This document shows positions 10,168 through 20,060 of a stretch of DNA of 64,000 nucleotides, piece after piece. Under the pieces are notes generated by a model, which searched no databases, was not told the DNA's origin, and saw only the letters and a list, made by a program, of their open reading frames with translations. The stretch's first letter is position 1. Each line of letters begins with the position of its first letter. The DNA comes from Pseudomonas antarctica (GTDB taxonomy: Bacteria; Pseudomonadota; Gammaproteobacteria; Pseudomonadales; Pseudomonadaceae). The stretch spans positions 744,001-808,000 of the forward strand of contig NZ_CP015600.1 of NCBI RefSeq assembly GCF_001647715.1, given 5' to 3'. Position numbers and translations under genes: made by a program.

Positions 10168-10379
10168 CAGCCTCTGTGAAACCCACCCCGATCGCCGGTT
10201 TGCTGAACGCGAACTTTCGTCTCCATGGTTTTCACAGAGCCTGTTCCTGACCGGTGTCTAAACTCTGTCCTGCGAGTGGGGTCTACCTTGCTTACAGGCA
10301 AATCGTCATTTTCATTCTTTAGACTTCGCCAGCCTTACAGAAGGGCGCGGTGATCTTCGACTTTATATAGGGGACTTCG
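10168..10379. other. speA leader region with a long-range inverted repeat
   Basis: A 212-nt gap between the SUI1 gene and speA. CAGCCTCTGTGAAA at 10168-10181 can pair with its near-complement at about 10230-10243, leaving a loop of about 48 nt. This could terminate the upstream gene or shape the speA leader. No gene is seen here. Confidence 0.45.
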
Positions 10380-12293
<1,914 letters not shown>

Positions 12294-12313
12294 TATCGGC
12301 TGGCAGAGATCTA

Positions 12314-12408
12314 AAATGTGGGAGCGGGCTTGCTCGCGAAAGCGGTACATCAGTCACACATGTGTTAACTGATTCACCGCTTTCGCGAGCAAACCCACTC
12401 CCACATTT
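12314..12408. repeat. REP doublet (REPIN)
   Basis: Two inverted REP units with arms AAATGTGGGAGCGGGCTTGC and its complement (two substitutions in the right arm), separated by a short spacer. It lies 20 nt after the speA stop and before the esterase gene. Confidence 0.92.
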
Positions 12409-12449
12409 GTATCTTCGTTTGGTTGTACCTTCTTTGTGAGGTCTGAACG

Positions 12450-13313
12450 ATGTCGAGCAAACTCTTGCAAGCGTTCACCCTGGCAGTCGCCGCATTCCTC
12501 GCGGCATGCTCCCCGATCAAAGTGCTCAACGCACTGACGCCCTCCAACACCTTCACCAAAACCGCATCCATCGCCTACGGCACTGATCCGCGCCAAAAAC
12601 TCGATATCTACCGTCCTGTCGCGGCCGCACCCAATGCGCCCGTCGTGGTGTTTTTTTACGGCGGCAGCTGGAACAGCGGCTCCAAGGACGATTACGGTTT
12701 CGTCGGCGAGGCACTGGCCTCACGCGGCATCGTTGTCGTGATCGCCGACTATCGGCTCTACCCCCAAGTGCGTTACCCCACCTTTCTTCAAGACGGCGCC
12801 CAAGCGGTGGCCTGGACACGTCAACACATCGCCGAATACGGCGCCGACCCCACGCAGTTCTACCTGATGGGCCACAGCTCCGGTGCCTACAACGCCTCGA
12901 TGCTGGCACTGGATGGGCGCTGGTTGAAAGCCGTGGGATTGTCGCCCTCGATGCTCAAGGGTTGGATCGGCCTGGCCGGGCCCTATGACTTCCTGCCGAT
13001 TGATAACCGCGATGTGCGCCCGGTGTTCTTCTTCCCGAATTCCCCACCTGATTCCCAGCCGATCAACCACGTCAGCCATGGCGCGCCGCCGAGCCTGTTG
13101 ATTGCCTCTGCGAGCGACACGCTGGTCAACCCCACGCGCAACACGGGCGGGCTGGCGAAAAAGTTGCGCGACGCGGGGGTGCCGGTCGAGGAGTTTTACT
13201 TCACCAAGACCAACCATGCGACGCTGGTGGCGTCCATTGCCAAGCCCTTGCGCTGGCTGGCGCCGGTGCTTGATCGGGTCACGGCGTTTATCCAGTCCAC
13301 TCCGGGCCAGTGA
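12450..13313 (+). CDS. alpha/beta-hydrolase lipoprotein (esterase/carboxylesterase-like)
   Basis: A secreted, probably lipid-anchored serine esterase of unknown substrate. The 287-residue product has a signal peptide with lipobox LAAC (Cys20). The nucleophile elbow is GHSSGA (Ser near 145). An oxyanion-hole motif FYGGSW takes the place of the HGGG of hormone-sensitive-lipase relatives. Asp in ASASDTLV and His in TKTNHATL complete the probable triad. It resembles the BD-FAE/kynurenine formamidase-like esterases. It is convergent with the next gene, 8 nt apart. Confidence 0.85.
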   Translation: MSSKLLQAFTLAVAAFLAACSPIKVLNALTPSNTFTKTASIAYGTDPRQKLDIYRPVAAAPNAPVVVFFYGGSWNSGSKDDYGFVGEALASRGIVVVIADYRLYPQVRYPTFLQDGAQAVAWTRQHIAEYGADPTQFYLMGHSSGAYNASMLALDGRWLKAVGLSPSMLKGWIGLAGPYDFLPIDNRDVRPVFFFPNSPPDSQPINHVSHGAPPSLLIASASDTLVNPTRNTGGLAKKLRDAGVPVEEFYFTKTNHATLVASIAKPLRWLAPVLDRVTAFIQSTPGQ

Positions 13314-13321
13314 GGCTGGCG

Positions 13322-13753
13322 CTACCGGACGATGAGGCTGTACACGGTTGAGGTCTCGGTACTGGCTTCCTCCAGCGCGACGGAGCGCAGCGTGTCATCC
13401 GGTGATGCGGGCGTGATTGTCAGCGCAACGCCATTATTCATTAGCGTGCGACCCTGGGGCGACAGGGTCGCTCTAATGCCCTGCTGCGTCACGAACACCT
13501 GGAAACCCGTCTGGTTCCAGACCTCAACTGCGGTTGAGACAGGCAGCTCCGGCAGCGTTGCAGGTGTGTCGCTTCCCGGTTTGATTGCCCACTCGCCGGT
13601 GCCCGGGGTGATCGGTGGGGTTTGAATGGCAGGTTCAGCGACGACGTCGCTGGGTGGCGGCGATTTTTTCGCCTTGGCCGCACGCATTGTGGCGGCCACG
13701 ATTAAACCGACCACTAGCAACGCGCCGAGGATAAATACGATATTGGTGCCCAT
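13322..13753 (-). CDS. hypothetical single-pass membrane protein
   Basis: Not recognised. The 143-residue product has one N-terminal membrane anchor (about residues 4-23, IVFILGALLVVGLIVAATM), a basic stop-transfer (RAAKAKK), a Pro-rich linker and a beta-rich C-terminal domain of about 80 residues. The ATG at 13753 is preceded by AGGGACGG at a good distance, so an upstream in-frame ATG at 13822 is not used. No family could be named. Confidence 0.7.
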   Translation of the reverse strand: MGTNIVFILGALLVVGLIVAATMRAAKAKKSPPPSDVVAEPAIQTPPITPGTGEWAIKPGSDTPATLPELPVSTAVEVWNQTGFQVFVTQQGIRATLSPQGRTLMNNGVALTITPASPDDTLRSVALEEASTETSTVYSLIVR

Positions 13754-13858
13754 GTTTGTCCGTCCCTGAGTTGAAAGAAGGTTGAGGCCAGAAACGTATC
13801 GCTTTGCAGGCCCAACCTTCATTCAACGTCGGTAGCGGGGTTTTGTAACCTGTGAGAA

Positions 13859-15214
13859 CTAACAGGTCGGCTCGCCGAGCCACGCGTTTCTTTTGTTCAA
13901 TCGCCAAGCGATCGCCCACAGCGTGAGGCTGCGCAAGGCCATGAACAGCAGAAAGCTTATCCACAAGCCGTGGTTGCCGTAGCCCTGCAATACCCACGCG
14001 AACGGTAGCAAAATCACCACTGTCAGCAGCATACCGTTGCGCATTTCCCGTGCGCGGGTGGCGCCGATAAACAGGCCGTCCAGCAAGTAACTCCACACGG
14101 CAATCAGCGGCAGCACCGCCAGATAAGGCAAGTAGATATCGGCGGTTTCGCGCACGCTGGGGATGTTGGTTTGCATGGCGATAAACAGGTGGCCGCCAAA
14201 GGTGAACAGCAGCGCGAAGCCCACACTGGCGATCAATGACCAACCGCAGGCGACCACCAATGAACGGCGTAACGCCTGCCGGTCGTGGGCGCCGATGGCG
14301 TGCCCGCACAGGGCCTCGACTGCGTGGGCCAAACCGTCCAGGGCATGGGCGGTCAGCAACAGGCCATTGAGCAGCAGCGCATTGGCCGCCACGGTGGCAT
14401 CGCCCAGGCGGGCGCCTTGCACCGTGATCATGAAGAATACCGATTGCAGGGCCAGGCTGCGGATGAAGATGTCGCGGTTCACCGCCAGCAGCGGGCGCCA
14501 GCTTTGCCACCGCTTGAGTGCGGCCCAGGCGATATGCCCGGGGTAGGCGCGCAGGGCTTTTTGCGTGAGCGCCAGGCCAAGCAGGGCGCCGGTCCATTCG
14601 GCAATGACGGAGGCGCGCGCGGAACCGACCACACCCCAATCCAGGCCAAGAACGAACCACAGGTTCAGGGCGATATTGACCAGGTTGGTGGTCAGCAGAA
14701 TCGCCAGCGGTGCACGGGCGTTCTGGGTGCCGAGGAACCAGCCGACCAAGGCATAGCTGGCCAGCGCGGCAGGCAGGCCGAACAAGCGAGTGTGGAAAAA
14801 ATCGCGGGTCAGTTGATTCAGCTCGGGGGAGGGCTGCATCCATTCCAGCGCCAACTGGCTCAGCGGGATGCCCACCGTGCCCAAGAGCATCGCCAGGCCC
14901 AGCGCCAGCAGCAGACCTTGCAGCAGGACCTGCCGCAACGCTGCACCATCGCCACGCCCGGCGGCTTGCGCGGCAAACCCGGTGGAGCCCATGCGCAGAA
15001 AACCCATGGCCCAGGCGAGGAAGGTATAGAGGCTGGCCCCAACGGCCACGGCGCCCAGTTGGTGGGCGTGTGGCAAGTGGCCGATGACCATGCTGTCGAC
15101 CAGCGCTACCAGTGGCACCGAGATGTTCGACAAAATCATCGGCGCGGCCAGGGCCCAGACACGGCGATGGGTGGGGCGGTCGCGCCAGTCGGTGAGTAAC
15201 GTGAGTGTTTTCAA
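13859..15214 (-). CDS. MATE-family efflux transporter (DinF-like)
   Basis: A 451-residue, 12-TM cation-coupled multidrug/toxin exporter in the inner membrane. The N-terminus (RVWALAAPMILSNISVPLVALVDSMVIGHL) is typical of the DinF branch. The start is a TTG at 15214, four nucleotides after the stop of the upstream small membrane protein. There is no ATG or GTG nearby and no clear Shine-Dalgarno, so expression probably depends on translational coupling. The substrate cannot be read from sequence. Confidence 0.9.
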   Translation of the reverse strand: MKTLTLLTDWRDRPTHRRVWALAAPMILSNISVPLVALVDSMVIGHLPHAHQLGAVAVGASLYTFLAWAMGFLRMGSTGFAAQAAGRGDGAALRQVLLQGLLLALGLAMLLGTVGIPLSQLALEWMQPSPELNQLTRDFFHTRLFGLPAALASYALVGWFLGTQNARAPLAILLTTNLVNIALNLWFVLGLDWGVVGSARASVIAEWTGALLGLALTQKALRAYPGHIAWAALKRWQSWRPLLAVNRDIFIRSLALQSVFFMITVQGARLGDATVAANALLLNGLLLTAHALDGLAHAVEALCGHAIGAHDRQALRRSLVVACGWSLIASVGFALLFTFGGHLFIAMQTNIPSVRETADIYLPYLAVLPLIAVWSYLLDGLFIGATRAREMRNGMLLTVVILLPFAWVLQGYGNHGLWISFLLFMALRSLTLWAIAWRLNKRNAWLGEPTC

Positions 15215-15217
15215 GTA

Positions 15218-15508
15218 TCAGTGCACAACCCAACTGAGCAGCCAAAGGCCCAGCATCAACCAGATAATGCCCGCAATGATCGATGCCCGCATAAACGCGC
15301 GCACTGCCGAGTACAGCAGCAACAGCCCGATGATCAGGGTGATGATGCTGATGATCGACGTGTCCATGCCCAGGGATTTGGATAGCCCGTCGACAAAATC
15401 GCCGCCGGCATGGGACAGCGTGTTGAACAGCCCGCTGAACAGCTCGACGATAAAGTGGATGATCTGGCCGATTTTGAGACCCAGCCAGCCGAAAAAGTCT
15501 GTTTGCAT
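15218..15508 (-). CDS. small hydrophobic membrane protein
   Basis: Unknown function. The 96-residue product is amphipathic at the N-terminus (FFGWLGLKIGQIIHFIVELFSG, glycine-rich region to about residue 47) and has two C-terminal membrane segments (about 52-70 and 76-95). It precedes the MATE gene by only 3 nt after its stop, so the two are one transcription unit and may work together. Confidence 0.75.
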   Translation of the reverse strand: MQTDFFGWLGLKIGQIIHFIVELFSGLFNTLSHAGGDFVDGLSKSLGMDTSIISIITLIIGLLLLYSAVRAFMRASIIAGIIWLMLGLWLLSWVVH

Positions 15509-15671
15509 GTGTGTGTCCTGATGAATAGGTGGGCGTAGCTGCCGGACCTGAGCCTTTGGTCGTTATCGGCGCACGCGAGTTCCCTTCTAGCATAGAGGTT
15601 TACGGCGTGCAGGGATTCACTTGCCTTCGCTAATCATCCGCCCGAAGCTATACACCTTCAGGAGCCCCCGC

Positions 15672-15980
15672 ATGAACCTCGAACACCTCACCGAACGCCT
15701 GCACCGTATCCGCGATGACAATCAGTGGAAGCCGTTCCACAGCCCGAAAAACCTGGCCATGGCCGCCAGCGTGGAAATGTCCGAGCTGGTGGAAATCTTC
15801 CAGTGGCTGACCGAAGACCAATCGCGCCAACTGCCCGCAGACAAGCTCGCCCATGCCGGGCAGGAAGTCGGCGATATCGTGCTGTACCTGCTGTTGCTGT
15901 GCAGTGAGCTGGGCCTGGATATGAATGAAGTGGTACGCGCCAAACTGGCCGACAGCGAACGGCGGTTTGCCCATGAGTGA
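15672..15980 (+). CDS. MazG-like nucleotide pyrophosphohydrolase
   Basis: A 102-residue all-alpha NTP-PPase resembling the MazG-like/iMazG (RS21-C6, dCTPase) subfamily. Metal-binding motifs are visible: EMSELVE (ExxE) near residues 36-42 and EVGDIVLY (ExxD) near 72-79. Proteins of this type hydrolyse non-canonical or excess dNTPs. The last 8 nt overlap the following cmoM gene, so the two are an operon. Confidence 0.88.
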   Translation: MNLEHLTERLHRIRDDNQWKPFHSPKNLAMAASVEMSELVEIFQWLTEDQSRQLPADKLAHAGQEVGDIVLYLLLLCSELGLDMNEVVRAKLADSERRFAHE

Positions 15981-16722
15981 TCGTCATTTCGACCAGTTGG
16001 CCACGCGCTTCGCCGAGAAAATCTACGGGGGCGCCAAAGGGGCGATTCGCCTGGCGGTGCTCCAGGCCGACCTGACCGAAGCGTTGCCGGACCGCCCGTT
16101 GCGCGTGCTGGATATCGGCGCTGGCCTGGGGCATATGTCGTTGTGGCTGGCCGAACGCGGCCATCAGGTCACACTGGCCGAGCCCGCCGAGCCGATGCTT
16201 CAAGGCGCGCGCCAGCGTTTTGCGGATGCGGGGCAGACGGCGACGTTTATTCACGCGCCCTGGCAGGACCTGCTCGGCCAACTCACCGAACCTTACGACC
16301 TGGTGCTGTGCCATGCGGTGCTGGAATGGTTGGCCGAACCCCATGCGATACTGCCGGTGCTGCACCAACTCACGGTGCCCGGCGGCTGGTTGTCGCTGGC
16401 GTTCTACAACCGTGATGCGCTGATTTACCGCAACCTGCTCAAAGGCCACTTCCGCAAAATGCGCAAGAACGACATGGCCGGCGAAAAGCAGAGCCTTACG
16501 CCGCAACAACCCCTCGACCCACGGGAATTGGCGGCGCAACTCGAAGGGCTATGGCAGGTCGAAAGCCAAAGTGGCGTGCGGGTGTTCCACGACTATATGC
16601 CGGTGGAATTCCAGGCCCGCGCCGATTTACAGGATTTGTTGGAGATGGAACTCGCTCACCGTCGTCACCCAAGCTTTGCCGGGCTTGGGCGTTATTTGCA
16701 CTGGATATGCCGTCCGGTTTAG
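15973..16722 (+). CDS. cmoM: tRNA 5-carboxymethoxyuridine methyltransferase
   Basis: Methylates the carboxylate of cmo5U34 in tRNA. The 249-residue protein closely follows E. coli CmoM (SmtA) across its length: [14 protein letters not shown] at the N-terminus, SAM motif [29 protein letters not shown], and the C-terminal [10 protein letters not shown]. The start ATG at 15973 lies inside the MazG-like gene. Confidence 0.92.
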   Translation: MSDRHFDQLATRFAEKIYGGAKGAIRLAVLQADLTEALPDRPLRVLDIGAGLGHMSLWLAERGHQVTLAEPAEPMLQGARQRFADAGQTATFIHAPWQDLLGQLTEPYDLVLCHAVLEWLAEPHAILPVLHQLTVPGGWLSLAFYNRDALIYRNLLKGHFRKMRKNDMAGEKQSLTPQQPLDPRELAAQLEGLWQVESQSGVRVFHDYMPVEFQARADLQDLLEMELAHRRHPSFAGLGRYLHWICRPV

Positions 16723-16745
16723 CGGCCCAGTCTGCGGAGGTCGAA

Positions 16746-17348
16746 ATGCGTCGTCTCTGTTTGATCCTGTTGTCCCTGGGTTTGGGAGCATGTTCCAGCC
16801 CGAATCCTTACGTGGCCGCCTCGGCCCCGATGCCGCCGGCTCCGGCACAGGCGGCCAACACCTTTGATGCCAGCGCCTACCCGGCGCCGGTGCGCGACTA
16901 TGGCGCCTACCGCAGTTGGGCCTGGCTTAACGGCCAACTGCCGGCGGGTTCGGCGTGGGCCGACTCGGCGCAAATTGCCGAGGCGGTCAGCGGCGCCCTT
17001 GACCAGCGCGGCTTGCGCCCCTTGCATGACAACCGTGCGCCCGACCTGCTGGTAAGCGCCGATGTGCGCCTGGAAAAGCGCCTGCGCCAGGTCCAGGACG
17101 ACTATGGCTATGGTTACGGTGGCTATAACCGCTATGGCAACGGTTACGGCATGTACAACTCGGTGCCGGTGGTGCGCACCTATGAAGTGACGGTGGCGGT
17201 GGCGCGTATCAGCCTGTTCGATGCCCGCACCCGCCAGCCGGTCTGGAGCACCAGCGCCGAAACGACCAGCCAGGGCAGCTTGAGCGAACGCGCGGATGCA
17301 CTGCGCGAGGCAATGCAGAAGGCAATGACTGCCTACCCACCCAGTTAG
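16746..17348 (+). CDS. DUF4136 domain lipoprotein
   Basis: Unknown function. The 200-residue product has a signal peptide with lipobox LGAC (Cys16), a short Pro/Ala-rich linker, then a DUF4136 domain (YGAYRSWAW near the start, [26 protein letters not shown]). A Gly/Tyr-rich insert ([14 protein letters not shown]) near residues 120-133 breaks the domain. GCGGAGG precedes the ATG. It is paralogous to the next gene. Confidence 0.85.
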   Translation: MRRLCLILLSLGLGACSSPNPYVAASAPMPPAPAQAANTFDASAYPAPVRDYGAYRSWAWLNGQLPAGSAWADSAQIAEAVSGALDQRGLRPLHDNRAPDLLVSADVRLEKRLRQVQDDYGYGYGGYNRYGNGYGMYNSVPVVRTYEVTVAVARISLFDARTRQPVWSTSAETTSQGSLSERADALREAMQKAMTAYPPS

Positions 17349-17393
17349 CAGCTATTCTCATCTCAGGCTTATACCGTTTTTTGGAGAACAACC

Positions 17394-17951
17394 ATGCTTC
17401 GTCGCTTCGCTGCACTTGCTGTTGTTGTACTGCTGGGGGGCTGCCAGACCAGTCAGGTCAACAACGACTATGACGCCAGCCGCGACTTCGGCGCCTATCG
17501 CAACTGGGCCTGGAAAGACCCGGCCCTGCAATATCGACCGGATGACCCGCGCATCAAGAGTGACCTCACTGAGCAACGCATCCGCCAGGCTGTGGGCGAA
17601 CAACTCGACCAACGCGGCCTGCGTCCCGCTGCGGCAGGCACCATGGCCGACCTGAAGGTGCAGGTTTACCTGATCGTCGAAGACCGCCAGCAACAAGTCA
17701 CCACCAATTACGGTGGAGCATGGGGCGGCCCGTGGAACGGTTACTGGGGCGCGCCGATGTACAACGAAACGCGCAACATCACCTACAAGGTTGCAACCCT
17801 GCAGGTCGACCTGTTGGACGGCAAGGATGGCAAGCTGGTGTGGCGTGGCAGCGACGAGCAGATGATGAGCAGCACGCCGAACCCGCAGGACCGCAGCAAT
17901 GCCATCCGCACCACGGTGACCAAGATCCTTTCCAATTACCCACCGCACTGA
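17394..17951 (+). CDS. DUF4136 domain lipoprotein (paralogue of the preceding gene)
   Basis: Unknown function. The 185-residue lipoprotein has lipobox LGGC (Cys17). The DUF4136 domain shares the blocks [18 protein letters not shown] and LQVDLLDGKDGKLVW with its neighbour, and a shorter aromatic/Gly insert (GGAWGGPWNGYWG) sits at the same place. It lies 45 nt downstream of the first copy with its own GGAGAA Shine-Dalgarno. The pair probably arose by tandem duplication. Confidence 0.86.
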   Translation: MLRRFAALAVVVLLGGCQTSQVNNDYDASRDFGAYRNWAWKDPALQYRPDDPRIKSDLTEQRIRQAVGEQLDQRGLRPAAAGTMADLKVQVYLIVEDRQQQVTTNYGGAWGGPWNGYWGAPMYNETRNITYKVATLQVDLLDGKDGKLVWRGSDEQMMSSTPNPQDRSNAIRTTVTKILSNYPPH

Positions 17952-17969
17952 ACCCCGCCATTTGAGCTG

Positions 17970-17993
17970 TGTGGGAGCAAGGCACCTCCCACA
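17970..17993. repeat. degenerate mini-REP hairpin
   Basis: TGTGGGAG and its exact complement CTCCCACA separated by 8 nt, 18 nt past a stop codon. It has the outer ends of a REPIN without the core, so it may be a collapsed element. It could also serve as a weak terminator. Confidence 0.6.
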
Positions 17994-18083
17994 TTTGCCC
18001 GTCATCCTCCCCAGCCCTTGTCTACACTCATTGACACCCCAGGAGAGTAAGCGCTCGGCAACTCGCCGGCACAGGAGTGCTCG

Positions 18084-20060
18084 ATGTCTCCCCGATTGGC
18101 TTACAAGCAGCGCGGTGCCATTGGCTTGATGGCGGTCGGCGTGTTGGCGTTGGTATTGGTCTGTACCTTGCTGGTGGTCGACAGCGGCCGTTTGTACCTG
18201 GAAAAGCGCAAGCTGCAGGGCGTGGCGGATACGGCGGCGCTGGAGGCCGTGAGTCGCGGCGGGACCTGTGTGGCTGGTCTGAGCGCAGCGGCTTACGCGG
18301 CGCAGAGTGTGGCTCGGAACAATTTTGTGGTGGGTAACGGCAATACCCTGGCGACCCTTTGCGGCACGGTAACGACCGCCGCGTCGGGGCTGCGCACCTT
18401 CAGTGCAAACCCTGCGGTGTCATCGGCGATTCAAGTGGTGGTCAGCAAAACCGTCACCACCAGCGTGGCCGGCGGAATCTGGACACTCTTTTCCGGCGGC
18501 CCGGTCAGCGTCAACACTGTATTGACGGCGACGGCAGTCGCGGCGATGCCTGCGCCATCGTTGGCCCAGCTCACCATCAACAGCACCCTGGCCAGCGTCA
18601 ACACGGCCAGCGCGAGCCTGTTGAACCCGCTGTTCAGCGGCTTGCTCGGCGGCAACGTCAACCTGACCCTCGCTGGCTGGAATGGCTTGCTCAACACCAA
18701 CATCAATCTGCTCAGTTACCTCAACCAGTTGGCGGTCAACCTGAACGTGGCCGCCGGTAACTACACCCAATTGCTCAACACCACGGTCACCGCGTCGCAG
18801 TTGATCCAGGCCGCAATCACTGTGCTGACCGCCAACGGTGCGACGGCAGACGTGTTGACCGCGCTGGGCAACCTGCAAGTCGCCGCGATCAATCAGGCGC
18901 CATTAACCCTTGGGCAAATCCTGCAATTGCAAACCGGCACCACCGCTGCGGCGCTGAATGCCAACCTGCAAGTGTTTCAACTGATCCAGGGCGTGGTGCA
19001 ACTGTCCAACAGCCAGAGCGCGGTGGCGGCGACCTTGCCCGTGAGCCTGCTGGGGCTGGCCAATATCACCACCCAAGTCAAAGTGATAGAGCCGCCGCAA
19101 TTGTCGGCCATTGGCAACCCGGCACTTGCCGCCGCCAACCCGCTGGGGCCGAACGCGATTTATGTGCGTACCGCTCAGGTGCGTACGGAGGTGACGGTCA
19201 GCTTGCCGGTGTTGAGCAGTTTGTCGGGGCTGACCACGGCGGTGAATAACCTGGTGGGTCCGCTGACGCCGGTGGTCAATGGCCTGCTGAGCTTGGACCT
19301 GGTGACCGCCATCAACTCGGCGTTGTGTTTGCTGGGGGCCGGGTGCCAACAGTTGGATTTGCTGCCGTTGCCGGGCAACCTGCCGCTCAATATCGTCCTG
19401 GATGCCGGGGGCGCCAGCAGTTACGTCACCGCGTACAGCTGCCCAACCGGCAACGCGGGTACCAAGAGTCTGACGGCCACGACCACAACCTCTGTGGCGT
19501 CGCTGAATGTGGGCAGTATCACGAATGCGTTTTCCACCACACAGCCGATGACGGTGGCGCCCATGGCGCTGATCGATATTGGCACCAAGACCTGCCATAT
19601 GATTGCCTTTATCGGCAGTTGCGGCACCCGGGTGCCGTTTGCCGGCGGTGGGATCGGGATCAAGGTGCAAAGCCCGATCGTTGGGAGCAACCAAACCCAG
19701 GTGTTTTCCAGCACCACACCCTTTGCCACGCCACCCAACGTAGGCCTCACGCCTACCTATTTGGCCGCCACGCCAGCCACCAATGTGGTGAGCAGCCTTT
19801 CAACCACCCTCAGTGGCGTGGGCATCACGGCCTATCAGCCGGTGGGCAATAATCCGCTGGGCAGCCTGATAGCGAATACGGTCTCGCTGTTAAGCGGTGT
19901 CAGCGCCATCGTCACGCCGGTCGTGGATAACCTGTTGGGCCCGCTGCTCAACCCGATTCTGAACAACTTGCTGAACAGCCTGGGGATCAGCCTGGCGAAT
20001 GTGAACGTTGGCGCCAACCTGACCTGTGGCCAGACCGGCGAAGCCTACCTGGTAATTTAA
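18084..20060 (+). CDS. tadG: TadG-like pilus assembly / pseudopilin-related protein
   Basis: A 658-residue protein of the Tad (Flp pilus) machine. The N-terminus has the TadE/TadG signature (QRGAIGLMAVGVLALVLVCTLLVVDSG, one TM segment, then LYLEKRKLQGVADTAALEA). The remainder is predicted secreted: a long Asn/Leu/Ala-rich low-complexity stretch (about 170-330) followed by a Cys-containing C-terminal region. TadG helps anchor or initiate the pilus. It reads towards pprA, and the two share a TTAA at their stop codons (20057-20060). CAGGAG precedes the start. Confidence 0.85.
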   Translation: MSPRLAYKQRGAIGLMAVGVLALVLVCTLLVVDSGRLYLEKRKLQGVADTAALEAVSRGGTCVAGLSAAAYAAQSVARNNFVVGNGNTLATLCGTVTTAASGLRTFSANPAVSSAIQVVVSKTVTTSVAGGIWTLFSGGPVSVNTVLTATAVAAMPAPSLAQLTINSTLASVNTASASLLNPLFSGLLGGNVNLTLAGWNGLLNTNINLLSYLNQLAVNLNVAAGNYTQLLNTTVTASQLIQAAITVLTANGATADVLTALGNLQVAAINQAPLTLGQILQLQTGTTAAALNANLQVFQLIQGVVQLSNSQSAVAATLPVSLLGLANITTQVKVIEPPQLSAIGNPALAAANPLGPNAIYVRTAQVRTEVTVSLPVLSSLSGLTTAVNNLVGPLTPVVNGLLSLDLVTAINSALCLLGAGCQQLDLLPLPGNLPLNIVLDAGGASSYVTAYSCPTGNAGTKSLTATTTTSVASLNVGSITNAFSTTQPMTVAPMALIDIGTKTCHMIAFIGSCGTRVPFAGGGIGIKVQSPIVGSNQTQVFSSTTPFATPPNVGLTPTYLAATPATNVVSSLSTTLSGVGITAYQPVGNNPLGSLIANTVSLLSGVSAIVTPVVDNLLGPLLNPILNNLLNSLGISLANVNVGANLTCGQTGEAYLVI

